From Inonotus obliquus (lineage: Eukaryota; Basidiomycota; Agaricomycetes; Hymenochaetales; Hymenochaetaceae): a DNA stretch of 64,000 bases. Shown here piece after piece: positions 46,751 through 58,250 of this stretch. The notes beneath the pieces were generated by a model. The model saw only the letters and a list, made by a program, of their open reading frames with translations, was not told the DNA's origin and made no database searches. The position numbers and the translations under genes are program-made. Each line of letters opens with the position of its first letter. Position 1 is the stretch's first letter. The DNA is taken from contig JAJHTX010000003.1 in the NCBI GenBank assembly GCA_032164295.1, positions 1,674,001-1,738,000 of the forward strand. The letters run 5' to 3'.

Positions 46751-49200
46751 CTACCCTACCCTGCTCAATTGAAGCCAAACTCTGACACGACGTAGATGTG
46801 ATGTCCATCTATTGTCGCATAGATTTTCAGGAGATACAGGTATGAAGTAAGAGAGATACAACAAAGGTGAGCACTTCTGGGTATCTCAGCATTATGGGTC
46901 CAAGCGACGCGATTACTGCTCAGACTATTTGATTCCAGAGTCTATGTTGGATCGGCATTCTACTTCTCTTGGTGCGTCCTCACACATGCTGTAGGCTGCG
47001 AAACAGTGGTTGATGGCGATATCCGTAGTTGGAACAAACGCCATGAACTCGGGTTACGTCTTCCGGTATCTAACTCCGCCGTCACTTCTGCAGGTGCTTT
47101 CGGCAGACTTCTGGCAGTGAGTTGTTATCAGGTCCAACCTTGATTGTTATCTCATGTATTAGGCGGCATGAACGGCATTGGTGGCAAGCCTGCCTGGTAA
47201 GCAAGTCTCGTTTGATTTGGGATGCTCAGGGCCTGGATATTCATCACTGAGGGACGTATAACTGTCCTCGTCGCAATCGCTTCTTTCTGCTTCATCCAAG
47301 ACTACCCCGATACCGCACGCTTTCTGTTGAAGGAGGAACGAGAATATGTTGACCATCGATTACAGGCAGATGATTGATCCTCCGCCGCGGGGGAAGGACT
47401 CAGATGGTGCGATGTATGGAAAGGAATCACAGATTGGAAAACGTGGTTAGGTGCTACCGTCACTATCGGTGCGTTACTCGCTCATTCAAACACTCGACTG
47501 AAGAATGCTCTAACAGACACCGCGTATGGACGGTTTCAGGTGCAGATGGCCTACTTTGCGCCTTCTCCTTGTTTCTTCCAAGTATCATGTCTGAATTAGG
47601 TGAGATCCCGTTTACTCGAGATAATCTCTCTTATCTCACTTCTTTCTTATTTTAAAGGCTTCGCTGCGACCCCGGCGAATCTACTTGCCGTGCCCGTATA
47701 TATCGTAGTAAACATATTTGCATGTTTCGCAGGCCACGGTGGGAAACAGTGGATATATCCCTATGTGAGTTTCACCTCGTGTTGAATTCATTTTACCCCC
47801 TAATGCTATGTACCAGAGGATCATTCATTATCAGTACGCTTCTTAGGCGTGCGTTTGACAGCCAGTGTACATGCCCACTTTTAATACTCATAAGCTGGGA
47901 TAGGAAATAGTATCCTCCTTTTCTCCAGGAATCCTGCTCTTTCTTACTTCGCAACATTCGTAGCAGCAAGGTAAGTCTTGTTACTAATCGGACTGTCGAG
48001 CGCTTTACTCAGAATCACTTTCATTCCATAGCATAATTCTCCCCGCCATTCGTGAGTACACCTCATCAAATACAACTCTTCGTCTTTTGACGCCTCGCCC
48101 TTTGTTATTCAGCAAGTGCAGTGTTAATATTTGAGACTTCTCTAACATATTCCGCAATGCTCTGACATTCGTCGCAATTCAGCGCCTGGTCTCAAACAAT
48201 ATTGAGGGTTCCTACAAGCGAAGCGTTTCAATGGCAATAACAATATGCTTGTAGGTCCTTTCGTCGCTCAAGAATGAAATACGCACTAACAGCATCGCAA
48301 AGCGGGAACCTAACAGGAGCCTTCACCGCCAACACAGTCAGAATCATCTTGATTTTTTACCGTGCTTCCTTACGCTAACGGAAAACTCTGTAGTACCGCT
48401 CTCGCGACACACCCTGGTACACACTCGGGCATGCAGTGACACTCATCTTCACCCTCATCGGTCTAGTCGGGTCGACAGCTTGCCACCTTCTCCTGCGTGC
48501 CGAGAACCGGAGGCGGGATCGTCGAGAAAGGGGTGAAAATATTAGGCGGTCCGATAACCGATGTCAGCGGAGGGAATGTAACGGATTCTATGAGACTGTG
48601 GAAGATGTGAAGAGGGACAAAGGAGACAATTGGAGTGGGTATAGGTATATGACTCAATTTGACTGCTACAGCTGGTTGGTTTAATGCGAAGTGATTGATG
48701 ATTTTTTCTCTTGAATTCGTACTTGCAGAATATCAGACCCCGCGTTGCTTCGTTCACACTTAAATCTCAAGATTGGCTTGCAATGCGCACGTATCTCTTC
48801 CGTTTTGTTACCGTATAAAAAGGAGCAATGGAAGAGAAGTTGGGGCATCCTTTCTTTCACCTCATATCTGCAGTGTATTGGTGTGAAGCTTTGAGTAGTC
48901 CGAGTCGATGGACATGGCAACAAGACAGTATGCCAGTACGTCCATCGCTTTCGCTTTCAGCACCAGTCATACTCTAACATAACTGGATCCCTTTCGACGC
49001 GTTCTCCGCCCTCTCCTCAGTTGCTGCTATATCGCTAAGATAACGGCACAAAGCCATAGGTAGTCGCCGCTCCGGCTTTATACAATGTGCTTCTTACTTC
49101 CTGAAGCTTCGCGATATGGAATCAGGTTGGGGCCCGTCCTCCGTTGTTCTTGGATGATACATTTCCTTGCCAAGACATCCCATGGCACTATCTCTGTCTA
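46751..49200. repeat. Palindrome 1, right arm
   Basis: Mirror of 44216-46665. Confidence 0.95.
46896..48684 (+). pseudogene. MFS transporter D' (mirror of D)
   Basis: Same truncation, same TGA (47375-47377) and same C-terminal run-on as D, in opposite orientation. D and D' are therefore head to head with both N termini missing. Confidence 0.85.
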
Positions 49201-49419
49201 ATGTAAAGGTCGTCTTCGAAGCACAGTGATAGGGTCAGAGGATTAACCGGATGATATACTCAGTCGAAAAATAGGACTAGATGGCTTTGGAAATATCACG
49301 ACGTGGAACAGCGGGGATGTTGTAAAGAGCTTCCCCAGTATCAACCTCGGATATCGGGCGTCAGTTGAGCCATATTAATAGCCTCCAGGTGCGTCTCCTT
49401 TCCATTCGCCGCCCTCTAT
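49201..49419. promoter_or_regulatory. Upstream region of copy E
   Basis: Carries the array-wide block GTGATAGGGTCAGAGGATTA..CCGG at 49226-49250, 170 bp before the ATG. The same block in minus orientation precedes B, C, F, G and H. The TGATAG core could serve a GATA-type nitrogen regulator, which would fit allantoate-permease relatives, but that is inference. Confidence 0.45.
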
Positions 49420-51963
49420 ATGCCAGGAGATCAAGTGCTCATGAAACGCGACATGAAAGGGGATGCAGACAAGCCATGCACCGAGGTAGAGCTTGAAGAA
49501 GTCGAGCCGGCTGCTCTCAAGACCGTCACGGACGCAAGGAACTTACAGAGCGGTGGTTCCGAAGAGCAAGCATCCGTCAGCGTCATTGACGAGAAGAAAC
49601 TCCTACGTCGGATTGACTTCACGTTGGTGCCTTGGTTGTGCTTGCTTCTCCTGCTCGCTTTCCTTGACCGCACAAGCATCGGTAGTGCTCGGGTATGCAT
49701 TCCATTCTTTCGTCTGTGCCCATGCCGCTAAACTATACTAACGTATGGACAATAGTTGTATGGGATGGAAGAGGACTTGAATATTACAGATACTCAGTAT
49801 CTACTCTGCCTTTCTCTGTTTTTCGTGCCTTTTTCTCTTCTCGAGGTACAATCTTTTCTCCTCGTTTGTTCTATTCTGCCTAATACTCAATACTTTTAGA
49901 TGCCCGCGAATATATGCATGAGACGACTAACCCCATCTATCTGGCTGTCAACAATCATGCTTCTGTGGGGTACAGCAATGGTGAGCACATGGTTTCAATA
50001 CGCCGAACTCAGTCTCCTTGACACGCCCAAGGTCGGCCAAGGTCTAGTTCACAACTTTGGCGGCCTACTCGGTTAGTTCTTTACTTTATCCTTACTCGCA
50101 TTATTCCTGACAAGTGCCAAAGCAACACGATTGCTGCTCGGAGTGTTTGAGTCCGGATTCTACGTCGGAGCGATGTTTTACTTCTCTTGGTGCGATATTG
50201 TGCAGGCTGGCGGACCAACAACCTAATAAACGTTTAACCCCCTAGTTGGTACAAGCGGAATGAACTCGGCATCCGACTCGCAGTATTCAGTGCATCCACA
50301 ACCTCCGCTGGTGCTTTCGGTGGTCTCCTGGCCGTGAGTTTCCGTCTTCAACATTCCCTTCTACTGCTGGATGCGAGTTTGTTCTATTCTCATCCTATTG
50401 CATGGCAGGCGGCGATTTCAAATATGGACGGCATTGGTGGAAAGCCTGCCTGGTAAGCGGCCCAATCTACTTACCGAAATGCAAACCCCGGCCAATTTGT
50501 TTGATCTGTGCGCAGGGCCTGGATATTCATCATTGAGGGCCTTATGACTGTTCTTGCCGCAATCGCTTCTTACTACTTCATCCAAGACTACCCTAGCACC
50601 GCACGTTTCCTATCAAAAGAGGAACGAGAATATGTTGTTCGCCGATTACTGGCAGACGACCAGTTCTCTGCTGGAGGAGAACGGCTGAAGAGGCGCGATG
50701 TATGGAAAGGGATTACAGACTGGAAGACTTGGGTGGGTGCGATTGTCAAGATAGGTACGTGGGGTGATGTTCGGGTAAGATGTCGCTGACTAGACCGACG
50801 AGGAATTTGTTTTGTGTCACTTACGCAGGCACTGGTGGTCCGCTTTACGCATTCTCCCTGTTCCTCCCAAGTATTATCTCCGGATTAGGCGAGAACCCGC
50901 CTTTTTCTCAACTTATTCTTTCTATCTCACTTCTTTCCTATCTTTAAGGCTTCGCTGCAACCCGGGCAAATCTACTTTCCGTACCCATATATATCGTTGC
51001 AACCATATTTGCATGTTGGATAGGCTATCTGGCCGACCGCATGAGAAACCGCGGACTGTTTAGCATGTGAGCTACCTCAGCGATTCACGTTTTAGCTTAC
51101 TCACACTCCTTGATCTGGCAGTGCTCTATCCGTAGTCTGTGAGTTGCTTACGCAGTTGCTTGGCATTCTATTCTTGAACTCACTTCTAATTGTCAGCTGC
51201 AACAGGATACATTATTCTCCTACTCTCTAGGAATGTTGCCCTGTCGTACTTCGCAGCATTCGTTGCAGCTATGTGAGATTCGTAACAAATCGCAATTGTT
51301 CGTGCTTAAGTTGAAATAACTATTATTCCGTAGTGGAATTTTCCCCGCCAGTCGTGAGTACGCTTGCCAGTGGACAAACTCGCTGTCGTTTGACCCCCTA
51401 TTGATCGTTACTATTTAGCAAACTCAAAGTCAGTGTTCATCCTCGCTTCAATGTAACTCACAATCCTCCGACATTCGTCTCAATATAGTGCCTGGATGTC
51501 CAATAATTTCGAGGGTTCAACCAAGCGAAGCGTTTCGACCGCAACAATGTTTGGCTTGTTAGTCCTCTCACCGCTTAATACTAGAATTTTCACTAATAGC
51601 ATCGCAAAGAGGAAACATCATGGGAATCTTCAGCTCCAACATAGTCAGACTCAACTCCTTTCGTGCTTTTCTTTCTACTAACGAAACATTCTGTAGTACC
51701 GCTCTGGCGACAAACCCTGGTATACACTCGGACATTCAATAACACTCATCTTCGTCCTCATCGGTCTGGTTGGATCAATAGCATTGCACTTCCTCCTACG
51801 TGCCGAGAACAGGAGGCGCGATCGTGGAGAAAGAGACGAAGTCATAGGCAATCCTATTGCCGGTGTCAGTGGAGGGCATGAGCGTAATGGGATCTATGAG
51901 ACAGTGGAAGATGCGAAGAGGGACAAGGGAGACAATTGGAGTGGGTACAGGTATATGACTTGA
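49420..51963 (+). CDS. MFS transporter E (array copy)
   Basis: Exon 1 is 49420-49692 (91 codons, MPGDQVLMKRDMKGDADK to TSIGSAR). Following exons read LYGMEEDLNITDTQYLLCLS, MPANICMRRLTPSIWLSTIM, VGQGLVHNFGGLL, TRLLLGVFESGFYVGAMFYF, WYKRNELGIRLAVFSASTTS, ISNMDGIGGKPAW, FIIEGLMTVLAAIASYYFIQ and FAATRANLLSVPIYIVATIF. It ends with a TGA at 51961-51963 after RYMT. No stop or frameshift was found in the exons checked. One intron uses a GC donor (50889-50890), as in C and F. The 3' third lies inside palindrome 2. Confidence 0.75.
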
Positions 51964-53383
51964 CTGCAGCTGCTGCTTGGTTAAATACGAAGTGATTGAT
52001 GATTTTTACTTACTTGAATCCGTGTTTGCAGAATGTCAGACCCAGGCATGTATATGTACAGTCGATTCAAAAGTGGTTTCTTCATTCGTTCCTAAATCTC
52101 AAGACTGGCTTGAAATCCGTACGTATCTCTCCTTCTCCTTCTTTGTCGCCGTATGAGAAGGAGGAACGAGAAAGAAGGCTGGGTTCCCTTTCTTCCTCCT
52201 CGCTCCACAATTGCCACTGCCAGTGTATCGGTGTGAATATTCGAATGAACGAAGGTTATGGCAACTACAGTGCTGATCGCCATCTCGACAACTCTGAGAC
52301 CGCAATTTTGAAGTTCAGAGCCGGAGGATTGTTTTTATTCTGATACAAACAATGACACAGAAACTTGAGCATAGTCTTTTAAACTTCGGCAGTGGTAGCC
52401 TACAGCTAGGCATCTCAGAGTATACAAAACTCTCAGAGAATTAGTTTGTGATAAGTGAGCAGAAAATTATGAACCTTCTTCATAAGATCACTCACTAGAA
52501 ATGATGGTACCGTTCTCAACTTCACTACACAATAGCAAGTACATTTTGGTAGTAAATGTGCATACACACTAAGCAGATATAAATAGATTTCTCTGTCAAG
52601 TTTCAGCTCTGGATATGTCCTGGATTATTTTACTGAAGTACAGGTGGGTACATTAAGTCTTCGCCCCCCCTGTTTTAGGAAGGTGGTTTTGCATGCTTCA
52701 TATGGCAATTTAAGCGTCGGGTAGCACCCACACCGGGCAAAAATACATTTTTCAGGGTAGAGAATTTTGGTCAGAATGCGAGAAAACTGCTCTGGTTGGC
52801 TGGCCTTGCATTCGACCAAAATTCTGGAGGCTCCTATATGTAATTTTGCCCGGTGTGACCCTGGTAAATATAAGTAACCTGTTCATGTCGGCAAGGTCTG
52901 AGACCGACTCGATTACTTACCCAATGAGGCACGGGAGTCACCTTCAAATTTTTTTTGGGGGGGGGAGACTTACAGCTGTGCAAAAGTAATGAGAACACGT
53001 GCCAAATTGCCATTTTCGGCCCCTCCAGTACCTCAGAACACAAAATAAATCGTATCTCACTCAATTCTTGAACGTTTCGCGTCATCTAAGTTGTTAAATT
53101 CATGTCTCAATTGCTTCGTCCAAACTGTAACAAACCCGAGCCAAATTGGTAAAGAATTGACCCAGAAATGGTGCAAAATGTCGTTTTTTCATGTGTTCCT
53201 CGTCTACATTTTTTCCTGCATTCAATTCTGGGTCTACAGCACTCACAAGTGTCTCAGAGCCCTCAGATAGAATAACTGTGAATTTAGGGCCTGCATTTGG
53301 GGTGTAGTTTGGACTGAAAGTGCTGGTCTGAGGCATGCCTGGAATGCTGAAATCCCCCCTCTCCCTCTGAGCTCCCCATGCCC
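51466..53383. repeat. Palindrome 2, left arm
   Basis: About 1918 bp, reverse complement of 53569-55486 (paired coordinates sum to 106952). The inner edge is exact at 53383/53569. The outer edge is approximate, where differences with copy F become frequent. It contains the last exons of E plus about 1.4 kb of unrelated non-coding DNA. Confidence 0.93.
52731..52855. repeat. Small imperfect hairpin in palindrome 2
   Basis: CACCGGGCAAAA at 52731 is answered by TTTTGCCCGGTG at 52844-52855, and AGAATTTTGGTC by GACCAAAATTCT further in. This is a MITE-like foldback of about 125 bp inside the larger arm. Its mirror copy is at 54097-54221. Confidence 0.85.
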
Positions 53384-53568
53384 CAAGAAAAACTATCTGA
53401 GGCCCAATTCATTCATGTAAATTCATTTCAGGTATATTGAAAGTGATCAGGATGACTCTTAAAGCTGCTATGATGATTGGTGCATTGATTGAGGTGGGGT
53501 TCAGATACATTCTAATATACTCCAAATGAGCTCCCATATATGAGTTAGGGCTTAAATAATTTTTTTCA
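53384..53568. other. Palindrome 2 spacer
   Basis: 185 bp of unpaired sequence. Confidence 0.9.
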
Positions 53569-55486
53569 GGGCATGGGGAGCTCAGAGGGAGAGGGGGGAT
53601 TTCAGCATTCCAGGCATGCCTCAGACCAGCACTTTCAGTCCAAACTACACCCCAAATGCAGGCCCTAAATTCACAGTTATTCTATCTGAGGGCTCTGAGA
53701 CACTTGTGAGTGCTGTAGACCCAGAATTGAATGCAGGAAAAAATGTAGACGAGGAACACATGAAAAAACGACATTTTGCACCATTTCTGGGTCAATTCTT
53801 TACCAATTTGGCTCGGGTTTGTTACAGTTTGGACGAAGCAATTGAGACATGAATTTAACAACTTAGATGACGCGAAACGTTCAAGAATTGAGTGAGATAC
53901 GATTTATTTTGTGTTCTGAGGTACTGGAGGGGCCGAAAATGGCAATTTGGCACGTGTTCTCATTACTTTTGCACAGCTGTAAGTCTCCCCCCCCCAAAAA
54001 AAATTTGAAGGTGACTCCCGTGCCTCATTGGGTAAGTAATCGAGTCGGTCTCAGACCTTGCCGACATGAACAGGTTACTTATATTTACCAGGGTCACACC
54101 GGGCAAAATTACATATAGGAGCCTCCAGAATTTTGGTCGAATGCAAGGCCAGCCAACCAGAGCAGTTTTCTCGCATTCTGACCAAAATTCTCTACCCTGA
54201 AAAATGTATTTTTGCCCGGTGTGGGTGCTACCCGACGCTTAAATTGCCATATGAAGCATGCAAAACCACCTTCCTAAAACAGGGGGGGCGAAGACTTAAT
54301 GTACCCACCTGTACTTCAGTAAAATAATCCAGGACATATCCAGAGCTGAAACTTGACAGAGAAATCTATTTATATCTGCTTAGTGTGTATGCACATTTAC
54401 TACCAAAATGTACTTGCTATTGTGTAGTGAAGTTGAGAACGGTACCATCATTTCTAGTGAGTGATCTTATGAAGAAGGTTCATAATTTTCTGCTCACTTA
54501 TCACAAACTAATTCTCTGAGAGTTTTGTATACTCTGAGATGCCTAGCTGTAGGCTACCACTGCCGAAGTTTAAAAGACTATGCTCAAGTTTCTGTGTCAT
54601 TGTTTGTATCAGAATAAAAACAATCCTCCGGCTCTGAACTTCAAAATTGCGGTCTCAGAGTTGTCGAGATGGCGATCAGCACTGTAGTTGCCATAACCTT
54701 CGTTCATTCGAATATTCACACCGATACACTGGCAGTGGCAATTGTGGAGCGAGGAGGAAGAAAGGGAACCCAGCCTTCTTTCTCGTTCCTCCTTCTCATA
54801 CGGCGACAAAGAAGGAGAAGGAGAGATACGTACGGATTTCAAGCCAGTCTTGAGATTTAGGAACGAATGAAGAAACCACTTTTGAATCGACTGTACATAT
54901 ACATGCCTGGGTCTGACATTCTGCAAACACGGATTCAAGTAAGTAAAAATCATCAATCACTTCGTATTTAACCAAGCAGCAGCTGCAGTCAAGTCATATA
55001 CCTGTACCCACTCCAATTGTCTCCCTTGTCCCTCTTCGCATCTTCCACTGTCTCATAGATCCCATTACGCTCATGCCCTCCACTGACACCGGCAATAGGA
55101 TTGCCTATGACTTCGTCTCTTTCTCCACGATCGCGCCTCCTGTTCTCGGCACGTAGGAGGAAGTGCAATGCTATTGATCCAACCAGACCGATGAGGACGA
55201 AGATGAGTGTTATTGAATGTCCGAGTGTATACCAGGGTTTGTCGCCAGAGCGGTACTACAGAATGTTTCGTTAGTAGAAAGAAAAGCACGAAAGGAGTTG
55301 AGTCTGACTATGTTGGAGCTGAAGATTCCCATGATGTTTCCTCTTTGCGATGCTATTAGTGAAAATTCTAGTATTAAGCGGTGAGAGGACTAACAAGCCA
55401 AACATTGTTGCGGTCGAAACGCTTCGCTTGGTTGAACCCTCGAAATTATTGGACATCCAGGCACTATATTGAGACGAATGTCGGAG
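53569..55486. repeat. Palindrome 2, right arm
   Basis: Mirror of 51466-53383. It includes the end of copy F. Confidence 0.93.
54097..54221. repeat. Mirror copy of the small hairpin
   Basis: Reverse complement of 52731-52855. Confidence 0.85.
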
Positions 55487-57488
55487 AATTCTGAGTTACA
55501 CTGGAGCGAGGCTGAATACTGACTTTGAGTTTGCTAAATAGTAAAGGTCAATAGGGGGGTCAAACGACAGCGACTGGCAAGCGTACTCACGAAGGGCGGG
55601 GAAAATTCCACTACGGGATAATAGTTATTTCAAGTTAAGCACCAACAAGTGCGATTTGTTACGAATCTCACATTGCTGCTACGAATGCTGCGAAGTACGA
55701 CAGAGCAACATTCCTAGAGAGTAGGAGAATAATGTATCCTGTTGCGGCTGACAATCAGAAGTGAGTTCGTGGATAGAATGTCAAGCTGCTGCGCAAGCAA
55801 CTCACCGACTACGAATAGAGCACTGCCAGATCAAGGAGTGTGAGTAAGCTAAAACGTGAATCGCTGAGGTAGCTCAGCTCACATGCTAAACAGTCCGCGG
55901 TTTCTCATGCGATCGGCCAGATAGCCTATCCAACATGCAAATATGGTTGCAACAGCGTATACGGGTACGGCAAGTAGATTTGCCGTAGTTGCAGCGAAAC
56001 CTTAAAGATAGGAAAGAAGTGAGATAATAGAACAAGTAGAGAAAACGGCGGGTTCTCGCCTAATTCGGAGATAATACTAGGGAGGAACAGGGAGAATGCG
56101 TAAAGCGGACCACCAGTGCCTGTGTGAGTGACACAAAACAAATTCCTCGTCGGTCTAGTCAGCGAGACCATACGCGAACATCCCACGTACCTATCTTGAC
56201 GGTCACACCCACCCAAGTCTTCCAGTCTGTAATCCCTTTCCATACATCGCGCCTCTTCAGCCGTTCTCCTCCAGCAGAGAACTGGTCGTCTGCCAGTAAT
56301 CGGCGAACAACATATTCTCGTTCCTCTTTTGATAGGAAACGTGCGGTGCTAGGGTAGTCTTGGATGAAGTAGTAAGAAGCGATTGCGGCAAGAACAGTCA
56401 TAAGTCCCTCAATGATGAATATCCAGGCCCTGTGTGAACAAGCTCAGTGGGAGTTCCGCCTCATTGAACAGATGAAGCTGCTTACCAGGCAGGTTTGCCT
56501 CCGATTCCGTCCATATTCGAAATCGCCGCCTGTCATGCATGATATCATATTTTCATGGTAACAATCAAAGATGCAGATGGCAGACTCACGGCCAGGAGAC
56601 CACCGAAAGCACCTGCAATGGTGACGGCTGAATTGAACGCCGCAAGTCGGATACCGAGTTCATTCCGCTTGTACCAACTGGAGGATTAAACGTTTATTAG
56701 GTTGTTGGTCCGCCAGCCTGCACAATATCGCACCAAGAGAAGTAGAACATCGCTCCGACGTAGAATCCGGCTTCAAACACTCCGAGCAGAAATCGTGTTG
56801 CTTTGGCACTTGTCAGGAATAATGCGAGTGAGGATAAAATAAAAATTTAACCGAGTAGACCGCCAAAGTTGTGAACTAGACCTTGGGCGACCTAGGGCGT
56901 GGGTTAGGCTTTGTTCGGCGTATTGAAATCAAGTGCTCACCATTGCTGTACCCCACAGAAGCGTGATTGTTGACAGCCAAATAGATGGGGTTAGTCGTCT
57001 CATGCATATATTCGCGGGCATCTAAAAGTATTGAGTATTAGGCAGAATAGAACAAACGAGGAGAAAAGATTGACCTCGAGAAGAGAAAAAGGCACGAAAA
57101 ACAGAGAAAGGCAGAGTAGATAATGAGTATCTGTCAAATTCAAATCCTCTTCCAACCCATATAACTATTGTTCGTACGTTAGTATAGTTTAGCATCCTGG
57201 GCACGGCAGAAAGAATGGAATGCATACCCGAGCACTACCGATGCTTGTGCGGTCAAGGAAACAGAGAAGGAGAAGGAAGCCTAACCAAGGCACCAACGTG
57301 AGGTCAATCCGACGTAGGAGTTTCTTCTCGTCAATGACGCTAACGGATGCTTGCTCTTCGGCACCACCGCTCTGTAAGTTCCTTGCGTCCGTGACGTTCT
57401 TGTAAGCAGCCGGATCGACTTTTTCAAGCTCTATCTCGGTACTGTCCCCTTCAATATCGCGTTTCGCGAGTACTTGGTCTCCTGGCAT
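54989..57488 (-). CDS. MFS transporter F (array copy)
   Basis: Starts MPGDQVLAKRDIEGDSTEIE (a short deletion relative to C), then FLDRTSIGSAR, LYGLEEDLNLTDTHYLL, VAQGLVHNFGGLLG and the MTVLAAIASYYFIQDYPSTA block. The last exons are identical to those of E through palindrome 2. It is tail to tail with E. No stop was seen in the exons read. Two introns have weak or non-canonical donors: GTTAAA after FGGLLG, and GC at 56058-56059. Expression would test whether it is functional. The upstream block is at 57670-57694. Confidence 0.65.
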
Positions 57489-58250
57489 ATTGAGGGCGGC
57501 GAATGGAAAGGAGACGCACCTGAAGGCTATTAATATAGCTCAACTGACGTCCGATATTCGCATCGAAGTTGATATTGGAGAAGCTCTTTACACCATCCTT
57601 GCCAATCCATGTCGTGATATCTCCTAGTCATCTGTTCCTATTCTTCGATTCTTCGACTGAGTGTATCACCCGGTTAATCCTCTGATCCTATCACCAAGCT
57701 TCGGAGACGGCCTTTACAGTAGACAGAGATAGTACAATGTCTGCCTGGGCAAGAAAATGTATCATCCAAGAGCAACGGAGGACCGACTTCAACTGATTCC
57801 ATATTGCGAAGCTTCAGGAAGCAAGAAGCACATATAATTCCGGGCCGGCGACTACCTATGGCTTTGTGCCGTTATCTCAGCGAAATAGCAGCAACTGAGG
57901 AGAGGGCGGAGAACGAGTCGAAAGGGATCCAGTTATGTTAGAGTATGACTGGTGCTGAAAGCGAAAGCGATGGACGTACTGGAATATTTTCTACTTGCCA
58001 CGTCCTTCGACTCGGACTACTCAAAACTTCACACTGATACACTGCAGATATGAGGTGAAAGGAAACCTCAACTTCTTTTCCATTGCTCCTTTGTATACGG
58101 TGACAAAAAGGAAGCGATACGTAGGGATTGCAAGCCGGTCTTGAGATTTAGGTGTGAATGAAGCAATGTTGGGTCTGACATTCTGCAAGCACGAATTCAA
58201 GCAAAAAATCATCAATCACTTCGTATTAAACCAAAGCCGTAGCAGTCAAG
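57489..58250. other. Spacer between copies F and G
   Basis: Resembles 43994-44731; it includes the F promoter. Confidence 0.6.

Noticed and set aside
52625..54327. Mirror pairs of 64-83-residue frames in palindrome 2 as genes
   Set aside because: Non-coding repeat-like DNA; no conserved features, and each frame is bounded by hairpin or homopolymer sequence.
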